DNA from: an uncultured Pseudoxanthomonas sp.
GTDB taxonomy: Bacteria; Pseudomonadota; Gammaproteobacteria; Xanthomonadales; Xanthomonadaceae
Direction of reading: 5' to 3'
Assembly: GCA_946479745.1 (NCBI GenBank)
Contig: CAMLGZ010000006.1
Location: 156,617-220,616, forward strand
DNA: 64,000 nt
A program made the translations under genes and the position numbers. The notes beneath the pieces were generated by a model, which was not told where the DNA came from, ran no database searches, and saw only the letters and a list, made by a program, of their open reading frames with translations. Below are positions 1 to 11,307 of this stretch, piece after piece; the first letter of the stretch is position 1, and every line of letters starts with the position of its first letter.

Positions 1-76
1 AATCCCCCGTAGCTCCCTTTTCCAAAGGGGACAAAGCAAATCCCTCCCCCTTCCTTCCTCCCTATTCCCGGACCCC

Positions 77-1867
77 ATGAGCACTTACAAAGCCCCGCTG
101 ACCGATATCCGTTTCGCCCTCTACGACGTGCTGGGCGCGGAAGCCCTATTCGCGAAACTCGGCTACGGCGAGGCCACGCGCGACGTACTGGACGCGGTGC
201 TCGACGAAGCCGCCCGCTTCACCGAAACCGTGCTGGCCCCGCTCAACAGCGTGGGCGATGAGATCGGCTGCAGCTTCGACAAAGCCAGCGGCGATGTGAC
301 CACCCCGCCCGGCTTCCAGCAGGCGTATACCCAGTTCATCGAAGGCGGCTGGACCGGCCTGACCGCGGCGCCGGAACACGGCGGCCAGGGCCTGCCGCAT
401 GCCATGGGCGTACCGCTCAACGAAATGATCAACGCCGCCAACCTGGCCTGGGGCAACTTCCCGCTGCTGTCGCACGGCGCGGTGGAGGCGTTGAGGCAGC
501 ATGGCGAAGACTGGCAGCGCGAAGCCTTCCTCAAGCCCATCGTAGACGGCCGCTGGACCGGCACCATGTGCCTCACCGAACCGCACTGCGGCACCGATCT
601 GGGCCTGTTGAAGACCCGCGCCGAGCCCAATGCCGACGGCAGCTACGCCATCAGCGGCACCAAGATCTTCATCACCGCCGGCGAGCACGACCTGACCGAG
701 AACATCGTGCATCTGGTGCTGGCCAAACTGCCGGATGCGCCGCCCGGCGCCAAGGGCATTTCGCTGTTCGTGGTGCCCAAGTTCAAGGTCGCGCGCGACG
801 GCAGCATGGGCGAACGCAATGCGCTGCGATGCGGTTCCATCGAACACAAGATGGGCATCAAGGGCTCGGTCACCTGCGTGATGAATTTCGACGGCGCCGA
901 AGGTTATCTGGTCGGGCAGCCGCACAAGGGTCTGCTGGCCATGTTTACGATGATGAACACCGCGCGTTTGGGCGTTGGGTTACAAGGTATCGGCCTGTCC
1001 GAGCGCGCCTACCAGAACGCGCTGCGCTATTCGCTGGACCGCTTGCAGACGCGTTCGCTCAGCGGCCCGAAATTTCCCGACAAACCCGCCGATCCGATCA
1101 TCGTGCATCCCGACGTGCGGCGCATGTTGCTGACAGTGAAATCGCTGGTGGAAGGCAGTCGACTGCTCGCGCTGCATGCCGGCACTCTGATCGATGTGGC
1201 TCATCACGGCGAAGATGCGGCCGAGCGCGAACAGGCCGACGTGCTGGTGAGCTTTCTGACCCCCATCTCCAAGGCCTGCCAGACCGAATGGGCCATCGAG
1301 AACACCTATCACGCGCTGCAATGCTTCGGCGGCCACGGCTACATCCGCGAACATGGCATGGAGCAGCTGGCGCGCGACGCGCGCATCACCACCCTCTACG
1401 AGGGCACCACCGGTATCCAGGCGCTGGACCTGATGGGACGCAAGACCGCTTCGACCAAGGCCGCCGGCCTGAAGCTTTTCCTGGCGCAGATAGAAGCGTT
1501 CGCCAAGGAACATGAAGGCGATGCGTCGCTGGCCGAATTCATCGCGCCGTTGCGCCAGAAAGCCGCCGAGTGGGCTGCGCTGACGCAAGGCATTCTGCAG
1601 CGCGCATCCGCGGATCCGGAAGAAATCGGCGCGGCCAGCACCGACTATCTGTTCTATTCCGGCTATGTCGCGCTGGCCTATTGGTGGGCGCGCAGCGTGG
1701 CTGCAGCGGAGGCTTCTGCGCACAACGATACGTTCAAGCAATCCAAGCGTGAAACCGCCCGCTTCTACTTCGCCCGCATCCTGCCGCGCACCCTGGCCCA
1801 CGCCGCCGCCATCGAATCCGGCGCCGCGCCGCTGATGGCAATGGACGCCGAGCGCTTCGGCGCATAG
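77..1867 (+). CDS. acyl-CoA dehydrogenase (FadE/DmdC-like, with extra C-terminal domain)
   Basis: The 596-residue product is a flavin-dependent acyl-CoA dehydrogenase of the long type that carries an extra C-terminal domain, a group often annotated as DmdC-like or 3-methylmercaptopropionyl-CoA dehydrogenase-like. Such enzymes catalyse alpha,beta-dehydrogenation of acyl-CoA thioesters and pass electrons to ETF. Visible landmarks are CLTEPHCGTD near residue 165, which is the FAD/substrate-loop region, and CFGGHGYIREHG followed by LYEGTTGIQ near residues 415-455, where the catalytic glutamate and FAD-binding residues of this family lie. Standard acyl-CoA dehydrogenases are about 380-400 residues, so the long form is clear. 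The exact substrate cannot be read from the sequence. It is followed directly by a large hairpin repeat that probably ends the unit. Confidence 0.9.
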   Translation: MSTYKAPLTDIRFALYDVLGAEALFAKLGYGEATRDVLDAVLDEAARFTETVLAPLNSVGDEIGCSFDKASGDVTTPPGFQQAYTQFIEGGWTGLTAAPEHGGQGLPHAMGVPLNEMINAANLAWGNFPLLSHGAVEALRQHGEDWQREAFLKPIVDGRWTGTMCLTEPHCGTDLGLLKTRAEPNADGSYAISGTKIFITAGEHDLTENIVHLVLAKLPDAPPGAKGISLFVVPKFKVARDGSMGERNALRCGSIEHKMGIKGSVTCVMNFDGAEGYLVGQPHKGLLAMFTMMNTARLGVGLQGIGLSERAYQNALRYSLDRLQTRSLSGPKFPDKPADPIIVHPDVRRMLLTVKSLVEGSRLLALHAGTLIDVAHHGEDAAEREQADVLVSFLTPISKACQTEWAIENTYHALQCFGGHGYIREHGMEQLARDARITTLYEGTTGIQALDLMGRKTASTKAAGLKLFLAQIEAFAKEHEGDASLAEFIAPLRQKAAEWAALTQGILQRASADPEEIGAASTDYLFYSGYVALAYWWARSVAAAEASAHNDTFKQSKRETARFYFARILPRTLAHAAAIESGAAPLMAMDAERFGA

Positions 1868-1871
1868 CCCT

Positions 1872-1941
1872 TGTAGGAGCGGGCCCTGCCCGCGACGCTT
1901 TTTCCTGGTCAAAAGCGTCGCGGGCAGGGCCCGCTCCTACA
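1872..1941. repeat. inverted repeat / REP-like hairpin (GTAGGAGCG family)
   Basis: Two arms of about 27 bases beginning TGTAGGAGCGGGCC and ending GGCCCGCTCCTACA face each other around a short loop, just after the acyl-CoA dehydrogenase stop codon. A related element with the same GTAGGAGCG ends lies at 60710-60782. The position suggests a REP-type element that can also serve as a transcription barrier. Confidence 0.85.
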
Positions 1942-1997
1942 GTCATCTTGCCGGCTGTACACAAATCATCAACATTTAGGTATAACCTGTTTCCCCG

Positions 1998-2651
1998 ATG
2001 GAAGCAGACCCAGCTCAGCTTCACCGTATCGGCGCCAGATCCCCCGCGATCACGGCCCTTCCTGCGTCGCACCCTGCCTCCCGCTCCAACACCGTGCGCC
2101 TGCTGTCGCTGGATGCGCATGGCCGCGTGCTGGACTGGATCAACTGGCAGGACGCGACCTGCCTGTACGCGCGTGACGCCGTCGCCTGGACCCTGGGCGA
2201 CCCCTGCCTGCGCGTACATGGCGGCACCAGCCGCATGACCGGCGAACAGAGCGTGATCGAACTCCACCCCATCGTCGCCTCGCGCGGCCATGCGCGCTCG
2301 CACGCGCTGTCGCCCACTCCCACTCTGACCAACACCGCCCTGTTCGCCCGCGACGCGCAGCTGTGCCTGTATTGCGGCCATGAATACTCGCGCCCCAGCC
2401 TGACCCGCGACCATGTGCTGCCGCTGTCCAAGGGTGGGCGCGACATCTGGGAAAACGTGGTCACGGCCTGTTTCCACTGCAATTCCCGCAAGGCCAACCG
2501 CACCCCGCAGCAGGCCAACATGCCGCTGCTGGCGGTGCCGTACCGCCCCAGCTGGATCGAGCACCTGATCCTTTCCAACCGCAACATCCTGGCCGACCAG
2601 ATGGCCTTCCTGAAGGCGCAGTTGCCCAAGCGGTCCAAGCTGTCGGCCTGA
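1998..2651 (+). CDS. HNH endonuclease family protein
   Basis: The 217-residue product contains a compact HNH nuclease domain in its C-terminal half. CLYC (residues 123-126) and CFHC (158-161) form a zinc-binding pair. Between them are D138-H139 in [12 protein letters not shown] and N153 in WENVV, the usual metal-binding and catalytic positions of McrA/HNH_5-type proteins. The role in the cell is unknown; such genes are common next to housekeeping genes and are not part of a visible restriction system here. The start is uncertain. ATG 1998 gives the longest form, but the conserved part begins near GTG 2094 (VRLLSLD), and neither has a good Shine-Dalgarno sequence. A TATAAC hexamer at 1981-1986 could be a -10 box. 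Confidence 0.8.
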   Translation: MEADPAQLHRIGARSPAITALPASHPASRSNTVRLLSLDAHGRVLDWINWQDATCLYARDAVAWTLGDPCLRVHGGTSRMTGEQSVIELHPIVASRGHARSHALSPTPTLTNTALFARDAQLCLYCGHEYSRPSLTRDHVLPLSKGGRDIWENVVTACFHCNSRKANRTPQQANMPLLAVPYRPSWIEHLILSNRNILADQMAFLKAQLPKRSKLSA

Positions 2652-2703
2652 GCCTGAACGGCTCTGCTTGCCGGCCCCTCCAATGCGGAGGAAAATGGCG
2701 CAA

Positions 2704-4614
2704 ATGATCGATCCTTCGCGCTATCCCCGCCTCTCCCGCATCGATGTTCCTGCCGATTTGCGCCAGTTCGACGAGTCCGAGCTGACCGCGATCTCCGACG
2801 AACTGCGCGCTTACCTGATCGAGTCGGTGGGCAAGAGCGGCGGCCATTTCGGCGCTGGCCTGGGCGTGATCGAACTGACCGTCGCCCTGCACTATCTCTA
2901 CAACACGCCGGACGACCGGCTGGTCTGGGATGTCGGCCACCAGACCTACCCGCACAAGATCCTGACCGGACGCCGCGACCGGATCCATACGGTCAAGCAG
3001 GCGGACGGCGTGGCGCCATTCCCCAAGCGCGAAGAGAGCGAGTACGACACCTTCGGCGTCGGCCATTCCTCCACTTCCATCTCCGCGGCGCTGGGCATGG
3101 CGATTGCCAATGCGCAGGCCGGCAACGAACGCAGGGTGGTGGCGGTGATCGGCGACGGCGCGATGACCGCCGGCATGGCCTTCGAAGCGCTTAACCACGC
3201 CGGCGGCATGGAAGACCCGGAACCGAACCTGCTGGTAGTGCTCAACGACAACCAGATGTCGATTTCCGAAAACGTCGGCGGCCTGACCAAGATGCTTGGC
3301 CGCATCAGCAGCAGCCGCACCCTCAACGCGCTGCGCGAAGGCGGCAAGAAACTGCTGGGCGACAAGCGCAAACCGCCGGCGCGCTTCATGCGCCGCTGGG
3401 AAGAACACTGGAAAGGCATGTTCGTGCCGTCCACGCTGTTCGAGGAAATGGGCTTCCACTACACCGGCCCCATCGACGGCCACAACGTGCCCGCGCTGGT
3501 CAACGCACTGAAGACGCTCAAGACCCTGAAAGGTCCGCAGCTGCTGCACATCATCACCACCAAGGGCAAAGGCTACGAACTGGCCGAAGGCGATCAGATC
3601 GGCTATCACGCGGTCGGTCCGTTCGATCCCGAAAAGGGCTTGATCAGCAAGGGTGGCGCGAAGAAACCGACCTACACGGATATTTTCGGCGACTGGCTGT
3701 GCGACATGGCCGCAGCCGATCCCAAACTGTTGGCCATTACTCCGGCGATGCGCGAAGGCTCGGGCCTGGTGCGTTTCAGCAAGGAATATCCGCAGCGCTA
3801 TTTCGATGTGGCCATCGCCGAACAACACGCGGTGACGCTGGCAGCGGGCATGGCCTGCGAAGGCGCCAAGCCGGTGGTCGCCATCTATTCCACCTTCCTG
3901 CAGCGCGGTTACGACCAGCTGGTGCATGACGTGGCCATCCAGAAGCTCGATGTGCTGTTCGCCATCGACCGCGGCGGCGTGGTCGGCCCGGACGGCGCCA
4001 CCCATGCCGGCAATCTGGATTTGAGCTACCTGCGTTGCGTGCCGCATATGGTGGTGATGGCGCCGGCCGATGAGGACGAGTGCCGCAAGATGCTGAGCAC
4101 CGGCTTCCAGTTCCAAGGGCCGGCTGCCGTGCGTTACCCGCGCGGCACCGGCCCGGGCGTAGCCATCGATCCGAACCTGGAGACCTTGCCGATCGGCAAG
4201 GCGGAAGTGCGTGCGCGTGGTTCGCGCATCGCCCTGCTCGCGTTCGGGGCCACGGTGCCGGCGGCCGAGCAGACCGGCAGGGAGCTGGGCCTTACCGTGG
4301 TCAACATGCGTTTCGTCAAACCGCTGGACCGTGCGTTGATCCTGGAACTTGCAGCTACGCACGAAGGTTTCGTCACCATCGAGGACAACGTGGTGATGGG
4401 CGGCGCGGGCTCGGGCGTGGCCGAGCTGCTGCACGAAACCAACCTCCAGCTTCCCATCCTGCAGCTGGGCTTGCCGGACGAATTCCAGCATCACGCCAGC
4501 CGCGAACAATTGCTGGCCGAGGCCGGCATCGATGCCGACGGCATCCGCGACGCGGTACTGGCGCGCTGGCCGCAGCTGGCATTGTCCGCTGCGCCGATCA
4601 GCGCCGCAGGCTGA
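2704..4614 (+). CDS. dxs: 1-deoxy-D-xylulose-5-phosphate synthase
   Basis: Dxs condenses pyruvate and glyceraldehyde-3-phosphate with thiamine diphosphate, the first step of the MEP isoprenoid pathway in the cytoplasm. The 636-residue product has the expected length. The thiamine diphosphate motif [18 protein letters not shown] with the downstream NDNQMSIS stretch is clear. The pyrimidine-binding region ([14 protein letters not shown]) and a C-terminal transketolase domain follow. ATG 2704 is chosen because the protein then begins [10 protein letters not shown], which resembles known relatives. GGAGG at 2687-2691 lies 12 nt upstream, and the in-frame ATG 2695 would be only 3 nt from it. The gene ends next to a convergent hairpin repeat shared with the TraB-family gene. 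Confidence 0.97.
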   Translation: MIDPSRYPRLSRIDVPADLRQFDESELTAISDELRAYLIESVGKSGGHFGAGLGVIELTVALHYLYNTPDDRLVWDVGHQTYPHKILTGRRDRIHTVKQADGVAPFPKREESEYDTFGVGHSSTSISAALGMAIANAQAGNERRVVAVIGDGAMTAGMAFEALNHAGGMEDPEPNLLVVLNDNQMSISENVGGLTKMLGRISSSRTLNALREGGKKLLGDKRKPPARFMRRWEEHWKGMFVPSTLFEEMGFHYTGPIDGHNVPALVNALKTLKTLKGPQLLHIITTKGKGYELAEGDQIGYHAVGPFDPEKGLISKGGAKKPTYTDIFGDWLCDMAAADPKLLAITPAMREGSGLVRFSKEYPQRYFDVAIAEQHAVTLAAGMACEGAKPVVAIYSTFLQRGYDQLVHDVAIQKLDVLFAIDRGGVVGPDGATHAGNLDLSYLRCVPHMVVMAPADEDECRKMLSTGFQFQGPAAVRYPRGTGPGVAIDPNLETLPIGKAEVRARGSRIALLAFGATVPAAEQTGRELGLTVVNMRFVKPLDRALILELAATHEGFVTIEDNVVMGGAGSGVAELLHETNLQLPILQLGLPDEFQHHASREQLLAEAGIDADGIRDAVLARWPQLALSAAPISAAG

Positions 4615-4625
4615 CCCGATCCCTT

Positions 4626-4700
4626 TTTGTAGAGCCGAGCTTGCTCGGCTGCTCTTCCCCGCAGAACAGTAAAGCAGCCGAGCAAGCTCGGCTCTACAAA
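4626..4700. repeat. inverted repeat between convergent genes (putative bidirectional terminator)
   Basis: A near-perfect hairpin has arms starting TTTGTAGAGCCGAGC and ending GCTCGGCTCTACAAA. It fills the gap between dxs (plus) and the TraB/GumN gene (minus). The inner part of each arm is itself palindromic (GAGCTTGCTC-like). It resembles the other GTAG-ended repeats in this window and is well placed to stop transcription from both sides. Confidence 0.85.
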
Positions 4701-4706
4701 TAAGTG

Positions 4707-5714
4707 TCAGGGTTCTTCGATCAGATAGCCCTTGGCTCGCAGCTTGGAGAGATAACCCTTGGAACTCAGCAGAGTTCCAATCGGCAAGGTGGAGAAGGTC
4801 ACCTTATTGTTCGCCAGCGCCGCCTCGGCCTTGGCCAGCCACATCGCTTCCACACGTTGCGGCACACCGGCCATGCCGCTCTTCTGCGCCAGGCTGGTTT
4901 CCAGGAACGCATTCATGCAGCTGCGGTTCTGGTCCTCGTACGGAAGCATGCGTAGCGCCTGGATATCGCCGATGGACCATGCATTGGCGCGCGCGGACAT
5001 GATCGGCAGGTCCGACTCCAGACGCGTCAGCGTCTTGTCGAAGCAATCGATGTCGGCCAGCGACGATGCCGAGAATTCCTTGATCACCTGTTTGGGGTTT
5101 TCGACCGTCACCTTGACCATCGCCGGCGTGCGCTTGATCTTGCCCGCCTTCGCCAGCTTGTCCACCACCGGGCCCACTACCCCGGACTGGGTCAAGCCGG
5201 ACTTCTTGATCGCGGCCTGGTAAAGCTCCTGCGACGCGAACACCGGACGCCACTTCTCCACGCCCTCATTGCGGCCCAGATATTTCGCCTTGAGCAGGGA
5301 CCACCTGGCATAGATCGGCGACGGAAGGACTTCGCGCAAGGTTCTGCCGTCGGGGTTCTTGCGGGCTTTCAGCAATGAGGGAATCATCAAAATTCCCCTG
5401 AACATGCCCACGTCCGAATCGAAACTCGCGCTTGGCGCTTCGATCACTTCATCGGCCTGGGCCAGCACGGCCTCCACGTCGCGCGACAACCAGGTCATGC
5501 CCTTGGGCAGCGGCGTCAGCGTGCCCATGATCCACAGCACATGATCGCCCTTGCTGACCTTCCACATGCCCGGACCGGGCTGCACGCCGGTCACGACGAC
5601 CGCATCCATATCCCGGATTTCAGGATCGGCCGCCATTTGCGAATTCGTCAGCGGAACATCCTGTGCGAGCAGCGGCATGGACACGAAAAGGAGGCACAGG
5701 AGCATCGAACGCAT
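4707..5714 (-). CDS. TraB/GumN family secreted protein
   Basis: The 335-residue product belongs to the TraB/GumN family (erythromycin-esterase/TIKI-like fold). The family signature appears after a secretion signal as GMWKVSKGDHVLWIMGTLTPLPKG, in two parts: MWKVSKGDH and WIMGTLTPLP. A hydrophobic leader (MRSMLLCLLFVSMPLLAQ) predicts export. Some family members are metal-dependent proteases and gumN lies beside xanthan genes in Xanthomonas, but the function of this copy is not known. ATG 5714 is preferred because GGTGAG lies 8 nt upstream; an in-frame GTG at 5723 would add three residues. Confidence 0.8.
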   Translation of the reverse strand: MRSMLLCLLFVSMPLLAQDVPLTNSQMAADPEIRDMDAVVVTGVQPGPGMWKVSKGDHVLWIMGTLTPLPKGMTWLSRDVEAVLAQADEVIEAPSASFDSDVGMFRGILMIPSLLKARKNPDGRTLREVLPSPIYARWSLLKAKYLGRNEGVEKWRPVFASQELYQAAIKKSGLTQSGVVGPVVDKLAKAGKIKRTPAMVKVTVENPKQVIKEFSASSLADIDCFDKTLTRLESDLPIMSARANAWSIGDIQALRMLPYEDQNRSCMNAFLETSLAQKSGMAGVPQRVEAMWLAKAEAALANNKVTFSTLPIGTLLSSKGYLSKLRAKGYLIEEP

Positions 5715-5819
5715 TCGCAGCACTCACCATCGGGAAGATGGCGGCCAGACTAGCGAATGGTCGAATGCGCTCAAGTGCCGGAAGACGGTCCGACACGAAT
5801 CGGTTCAGTCAGAACCGCA

Positions 5820-6290
5820 CTACGAAGACAATCCGCCGGCGGCACGAAGCTCGCGTGCGAGTTCGCTCGACTCGTCCAGCATTTCCAGCCCGCTCCAGAC
5901 GAAACCCGGCGACACCGAACAGTTGACCAGCGAATAATCGCCATGGGTACGGGCGCTCTGCCAGATGCCGGCGGGAACCACCTGCAGCAATTGCCCGCCG
6001 CGCGCCGACGTGTCCAGCTGCGCGCGGCTTAGCGCGCGAGCATCGGCGTCGTACATCAACAGCTCCACCGCATCGCCCTCCTGCCAGTCCCACACTTCCG
6101 CAGCATCGACGCGGTGCCAGCGGCTGCCGACGCCTTGGGTGAGCAGAAAATGGATGGAGGTGATGGCGGGCCGCAGCACGCCGTTCGCCAGCACCTGCTT
6201 GCTGGATTCGTAGACGCGCTTGTAGTAGCCGCCTTCAGGATGCGGCGACAAATCCAGTGAGCCGATCAGTTCGAGCGCGCGCGGATGCAT
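5820..6290 (-). CDS. DUF985 (Cupin_5) family protein
   Basis: The 156-residue product is a small single-domain cupin of the DUF985 type. LSPHPEGGYYKRVYES near the N-terminus, ITSIHFLLTQG with WHRVDAAEVWDWQEGD in the middle, and VNCSVSPGFVW near the end are the typical strands. The biochemical activity of the family is unassigned, though a sugar-epimerase-like fold is known. The ATG at 6290 (MHPRALELIG) matches the conserved family start; an upstream in-frame codon at 6323 would run into the tRNA-Pro terminator region and is not used. Confidence 0.85.
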   Translation of the reverse strand: MHPRALELIGSLDLSPHPEGGYYKRVYESSKQVLANGVLRPAITSIHFLLTQGVGSRWHRVDAAEVWDWQEGDAVELLMYDADARALSRAQLDTSARGGQLLQVVPAGIWQSARTHGDYSLVNCSVSPGFVWSGLEMLDESSELARELRAAGGLSS

Positions 6291-6309
6291 GAGGCGAAGT
6301 ATCGCGCAA

Positions 6310-6335
6310 TAAAAAACCCGCAATGGGATGCGGGT
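6310..6335 (-). terminator. rho-independent terminator of tRNA-Pro
   Basis: Read on the minus strand, a 7-bp GC-rich stem (ACCCGCA with TGCGGGT) around a 6-nt loop is followed at once by six T residues. It begins 22 nt after the CCA end of tRNA-Pro. Confidence 0.85.
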
Positions 6336-6356
6336 CTTTCTTTCGTGCTTTCGCGT

Positions 6357-6433
6357 TGGTCGGGACGGCCGGATTTGAACCGACGACCCTCTGCCCCCCA
6401 GGCAGATGCGCTACCAGGCTGCGCTACGCCCCG
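6357..6433 (-). tRNA. tRNA-Pro (anticodon GGG)
   Basis: A 77-nt cloverleaf folds on the minus strand. The acceptor arm CGGGGCG pairs with CGTCCCG (one G-U pair). The anticodon stem TCTGC/GCAGA encloses the loop CTGGGGG with anticodon GGG. The T-arm is GTCGG-TTCAAAT-CCGGC. Discriminator A and CCA are encoded. It decodes CCC/CCU proline codons. It is a single-gene unit with a TATAAT box upstream and a terminator downstream. Confidence 0.97.
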
Positions 6434-6471
6434 AACGGACGCGAAATCCCCGCCTTGGCGGCGGGGCGGCA

Positions 6472-6477
6472 ATTATA
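6472..6477 (-). promoter_or_regulatory. -10 box of tRNA-Pro promoter
   Basis: A perfect TATAAT on the minus strand lies 38 nt before the mature tRNA-Pro 5' end. A GC-rich hairpin (CCCCGCC/GGCGGGG) lies between the two. No convincing -35 hexamer is seen; the -35 position falls at the edge of a repeat hairpin. Confidence 0.55.
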
Positions 6478-6493
6478 GCCGGATTTCGACATT

Positions 6494-6533
6494 CCTTCTC
6501 CCTCGGGGAGAAGGTGCCCGAAGAGAGAAGGGA
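6494..6533. repeat. CTTCTCCC-type dispersed repeat after the merR gene
   Basis: A 9-bp hairpin (CCTTCTCCC/GGGAGAAGG, loop TCG) is followed by GTGCCCGAAGAGAGAAGGGAAA. It resembles the elements at 11734-11762 and 60279-60336. It starts 4 nt after the stop codon of the MerR-family gene and may help to end the pheS-pheT-ihfA-merR unit. Confidence 0.6.
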
Positions 6534-6536
6534 AAA

Positions 6537-6893
6537 TCAGCGACGCAGCAACTGCAGGATCTCTTCCAACTCCATGCGCACCTGCTTGACGATCTGGTTG
6601 CTGAGCGCCGATTCCTGCTTGGCGCCTTCGCCCTCCAGGCGCAGGCGCGCGCCGCCGATGGTGTAGCCCTGCTCGTACAGCAGGCCGCGGATCTGGCGCA
6701 CCATCAGCACATCGTGGCGCTGGTAGTAGCGGCGGTTGCCGCGGCGTTTGACCGGCTCCAGGCTGGGGAACTCGGTTTCCCAGTAGCGCAGGACATGGGG
6801 CTTCACGTCGCACAGTTCGCTTACTTCACCGATGGTGAAATAGCGCTTGGCGGGAATCGGCGGTAGCTCGCGGTTGCTGCCCGGATCAAGCAT
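6537..6893 (-). CDS. MerR family transcriptional regulator
   Basis: The 118-residue product has the MerR winged-helix DNA-binding domain: [21 protein letters not shown] (helix-turn-helix) followed by [21 protein letters not shown] short helical tail follows. No cysteine metal site is evident, so a metal-sensing role is not supported. Its ATG overlaps the end of ihfA by 8 nt, so it is translated from the same mRNA. A MerR gene after ihfA is a known conserved arrangement in gammaproteobacteria, and the function of this paralogue is not established. Confidence 0.9.
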   Translation of the reverse strand: MLDPGSNRELPPIPAKRYFTIGEVSELCDVKPHVLRYWETEFPSLEPVKRRGNRRYYQRHDVLMVRQIRGLLYEQGYTIGGARLRLEGEGAKQESALSNQIVKQVRMELEEILQLLRR

Positions 6894-7188
6894 GCTCGGC
6901 TCCGGCGTAGGCTTCCACGCGTTCCTTCAGCTTCTGGCCCGGACGGAAAGTAACAACGGTGCGTGCGGAAATCGGGATTTCCTCGCCGGTCTTGGGATTG
7001 CGGCCGGGGCGCTGGTTCTTGCGGCGCAGATCGAAGTTGCCGAAGCCGGAAAGCTTGACCTGGCGACCCTGCTCCAGCGCCTCGCGCAGTACGTCGAAGT
7101 ACGCGTCGACGAATTCCTTCGCCTCGCGCTTGTTCAGTCCGACTTCGTCGAACAGGCGTTCGGACATCTCCGCTTTCGTCAGTGCCAT
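6886..7188 (-). CDS. ihfA: integration host factor subunit alpha
   Basis: This 100-residue protein of the HU/IHF family is the alpha subunit of the DNA-bending heterodimer. It carries [28 protein letters not shown] at the N-terminus, in pieces matching other IhfA proteins, and the DNA-intercalating arm [12 protein letters not shown] with the conserved proline region. The context pheT-ihfA-merR confirms alpha rather than beta. The gene starts 19 nt after the pheT stop codon, and its stop overlaps the merR start. Confidence 0.97.
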   Translation of the reverse strand: MALTKAEMSERLFDEVGLNKREAKEFVDAYFDVLREALEQGRQVKLSGFGNFDLRRKNQRPGRNPKTGEEIPISARTVVTFRPGQKLKERVEAYAGAEHA

Positions 7189-7207
7189 GTATCGCTCCCC
7201 TTGCCCG

Positions 7208-9607
7208 TCATCCGCGAATCCTTGCGCCGTGATCGCGCTCTATAGCAGCGACCACCCCGGACACGACGCCTTCCACATCGCGGTCGGTCAGAGTGCGTGA
7301 GTTGTCCTGCAAAATCAAGCCCATAGCCAAGCTCTTTTGACCTGATTCGACCCCCGCGCCGACATAACGGTCGAATAGCAGCAGATCCCGCAACAGCGGG
7401 CCCACCGAGGCGCGCACGGTGTCGGAAATGGCCTGCCACGGCACCTCGTCGGCGACGACGAACGCCAGATCCCGTCGGACGGACGGGAAGCGCGAAAGTT
7501 CGGCCGCCTTGGGCAATGCGCGAAGGGTCAGGGGTGCCAGGTCCAATTCGAATCCGATCACCTCGCCATCCAGGTCCAGAGCCCGTTGCAGACGGGGATG
7601 CAGTTGGCCGATCCAGCCGATGCGGTGCCCATCGCGGAACAAATCGGCCGAGCGGCCCGGATGACCGAAGGGGATCTGCGACGGCCGGTATTCCAATGTC
7701 GCGCCGGAGGCGGCGGCCAGACTGTCGAGATCGCCCTTGAGGTCATGGAAATCGGCTTTGCGCGCCTTTTCGCCCCACTGTTCGGAACCTGCATCTCCAT
7801 GGATGGCGCCAGCGATGCGCTGCGTCTCAATGGGCGCTGCGTCGGTATTCTCCAGGGACGTGGCAAACACGTTGCCCAGCTCGAACAAACGTACGCGTCC
7901 GGCTTGCCTCGCGACGTTGCGCTGCAACGCCGAGACTAGTCCGGGCAGCAGGCGCGTGCGCATCACGCCGAGTTCGGCGCTGAGCGGATTGGCCAGGGGA
8001 ACGGCGCGTTCGGTCGCGCTCCATTGCTCGAGCAGCGCCGCATCCACGAAGGCGTAGTTGACCGTCTCCAGATAATCGCGCGCGGCCAGATGGCGACGCA
8101 CGCTGGAAGCTTCCAGCTGCGTTTCCGTCGGAGCGGCGATGCGGGTGGCACCGCCGGGCAGCGTGGTCGGTATGCGCTCGTAGCCGTGGATACGCGCCAG
8201 TTCCTCGATCAGGTCTTCTTCGATGGCGATGTCGAAGCGACGGCTGGGTGAAACGACTTCCCAGCCCGTGTCGGTGGCTTCGACCCGCATGCCCAGCGCG
8301 CGCAGAATGCGCTCCACGTCGGCGTCTGCGATTTCGATTCCCAGTACCCGACCGATGCGGGCGCGACGCAGCGCGATGCTGGCCGGCCTGGGCAGATGTT
8401 CCGGCAATACGGCCTCCACCACCGGGCCGGGCGAACCACCGGCCAACTCCACCAATAGCCGCGTGGCCACTTCGATGGCCTGCCGGGGCAGCTCCGGATC
8501 CACGCCGCGCTCGAAACGGTGGCCCGCATCGGTATGCAGACCCAGCTTGCGTCCGCGGCCGATGATCGCGGAGGGAATCCAGTGCGCGGCTTCGAGGAAT
8601 ACGTTGCGCGTCGCATCGGTCACGCGCGTGTCGTAGCCGCCCATGATGCCGCCGAGCGCAACCGCGCGGACGCCCTTGCCGCCGCCCGTGCTGTCGGACA
8701 CGACCAGGAAGTCGCCGTCGAGCGGCACTGTGCGTCCGTCGAGGAGTTTGGTTTCTTCGCCGCTGCGCGCATGCCGCACCACGATGGGGCCCACCAGCGT
8801 GTCGCGATCGAATGCATGCATCGGTTGTCCGAGTTCCAGCATCACGTACTGGGTCACGTCCACCAGCAAACTGATCGGCCGCACGCCGCTGCGCCGCAAA
8901 CGCTCGGCCATCCATACTGGCGTGGCGACGGCGGCGTTCACCCCTTCGATCACGCGCCCGACGAAACGCGGCACTTTGTCGCCGGCGTCCAGCTCGACCG
9001 TGAGCGCGCTGTCGTTGAGTGCCGGCATCGGCGTAGCGTCGAACGCAACCACTTCGCTGCCGCAGGCCGCAGCCACGTCGAAGGCGATGCCACGCACGCT
9101 GAAACAATCGGCGCGGTTGGGAGTGAGCTTGATCTCGATGCTGGCGTCGGGAAGCGACAGGTATTCGGCGATGGGCGCGCCGATCGGCGCGTCGTCGGGC
9201 AATTCCAGCAGCCCGGAGGCATCGGCATCGATGCCCAGCTCCTTTGCCGAGCACAGCATGCCGTTGGAATCCACGCCGCGCAGCTTGGCCGCCTTGATGG
9301 TGATCTCGCCGACGACCGTGCCTACCGTCGCCAGCGGCGCGACCAGACCGGGACGCGCGTTCGGCGCGCCGCAGACGATCTGCAGCAGCTCGCCCTGCCC
9401 CGCATCGACCTTGCAGACCTGCAGACGGTCGGCCTCGGGATGCTTGGCGCATTCGACAATGCGCGCAACCACCACGCCGGCCAGCGATTCGCCCAGCGCG
9501 ACGACTTCCTCGACCTCCAAACCGATGGCGGTCAACGTCGCGGCGAGCTCTTCGCGGGAGGCCTGGACGGGAACGTGGCTGCGAAGCCAATTTTCAGAGA
9601 ATTTCAT
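7208..9607 (-). CDS. pheT: phenylalanine--tRNA ligase subunit beta
   Basis: The 799-residue product is the beta chain of the alpha2-beta2 phenylalanyl-tRNA synthetase, a cytoplasmic enzyme. Domains in order are: N-terminal [12 protein letters not shown], the EMAP/tRNA-binding fold (residues about 40-150, with [20 protein letters not shown]), the B3/B4 editing domain (about 200-380), the B5 domain (about 400-475), the synthetase-like core, and the ferredoxin-like anticodon-binding domain ending near 799 ([15 protein letters not shown]). The start at 9607 matches the family; the frame could extend 8 codons upstream. It is separated from pheS by a 76-nt inverted repeat. Confidence 0.97.
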   Translation of the reverse strand: MKFSENWLRSHVPVQASREELAATLTAIGLEVEEVVALGESLAGVVVARIVECAKHPEADRLQVCKVDAGQGELLQIVCGAPNARPGLVAPLATVGTVVGEITIKAAKLRGVDSNGMLCSAKELGIDADASGLLELPDDAPIGAPIAEYLSLPDASIEIKLTPNRADCFSVRGIAFDVAAACGSEVVAFDATPMPALNDSALTVELDAGDKVPRFVGRVIEGVNAAVATPVWMAERLRRSGVRPISLLVDVTQYVMLELGQPMHAFDRDTLVGPIVVRHARSGEETKLLDGRTVPLDGDFLVVSDSTGGGKGVRAVALGGIMGGYDTRVTDATRNVFLEAAHWIPSAIIGRGRKLGLHTDAGHRFERGVDPELPRQAIEVATRLLVELAGGSPGPVVEAVLPEHLPRPASIALRRARIGRVLGIEIADADVERILRALGMRVEATDTGWEVVSPSRRFDIAIEEDLIEELARIHGYERIPTTLPGGATRIAAPTETQLEASSVRRHLAARDYLETVNYAFVDAALLEQWSATERAVPLANPLSAELGVMRTRLLPGLVSALQRNVARQAGRVRLFELGNVFATSLENTDAAPIETQRIAGAIHGDAGSEQWGEKARKADFHDLKGDLDSLAAASGATLEYRPSQIPFGHPGRSADLFRDGHRIGWIGQLHPRLQRALDLDGEVIGFELDLAPLTLRALPKAAELSRFPSVRRDLAFVVADEVPWQAISDTVRASVGPLLRDLLLFDRYVGAGVESGQKSLAMGLILQDNSRTLTDRDVEGVVSGVVAAIERDHGARIRG

Positions 9608-9618
9608 GCTTTGATTCC

Positions 9619-10816
<1,198 letters not shown>

Positions 10817-10850
10817 TTTTTAACAGCCGAATGGCTGGTCATGACGGCAT

Positions 10851-10884
10851 AAAAAACAATGGGGAAGGACTTGCGCCCTTCCCC
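10851..10884 (-). terminator. terminator of the infC-rpmI-rplT unit
   Basis: On the minus strand GGGGAAGG pairs with CCTTCCCC around an 8-nt loop. ATTG and a run of six T follow. It lies about 50 nt after the rplT stop codon. Confidence 0.85.
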
Positions 10885-10937
10885 ACGTGTTCGGCGATGG
10901 ATTGCCAGTGTTGCTTTGTACGGTGGAGATCGCCGGC

Positions 10938-11297
10938 TTAAGCCGCGAGTGCGCTCTTGGCTTTTTCGGCCAAGGCCGCAAAACCCACCGAATCGTGCAC
11001 GGCGATATCCGCCAGCACCTTGCGGTCCAGGGTGATGCCGGCCTTCAGCATGCCGTTCATGAAACGGCTGTAGCTCAAGCCGTTGATGCGGGCAGCCGCA
11101 TTGATGCGGGTGATCCAGAGCGAACGGAAATTGCGCTTCTTCTGCTTGCGGCCGATATACGCGTACTGACCGGCCTTGATGACGGCCTGGTTGGCGACGC
11201 GGAAGACCTTGCGGCGGGCGTTGTAGTAGCCCTTGGCGAGCTTCAGGATTTTTTTGTGACGGCGGCGCGCCGTTACACCACGTTTTACTCGTGCCAT
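10938..11297 (-). CDS. rplT: 50S ribosomal protein L20
   Basis: This 119-residue, highly basic protein starts [19 protein letters not shown]. It binds 23S rRNA early in 50S assembly. The length and the conserved stretches [16 protein letters not shown] and [14 protein letters not shown] are typical. It follows rpmI by 10 nt. In other bacteria L20 represses this operon by binding an mRNA site near infC-rpmI; I did not identify such a site here with confidence. Confidence 0.98.
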   Translation of the reverse strand: MARVKRGVTARRRHKKILKLAKGYYNARRKVFRVANQAVIKAGQYAYIGRKQKKRNFRSLWITRINAAARINGLSYSRFMNGMLKAGITLDRKVLADIAVHDSVGFAALAEKAKSALAA

Positions 11298-11307
11298 TGT
11301 TCAGTCC

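Noticed and set aside
1998..2651. HNH protein as part of a restriction or anti-phage system
   Set aside because: No methyltransferase, specificity subunit or other defence gene is adjacent; neighbours are metabolic.
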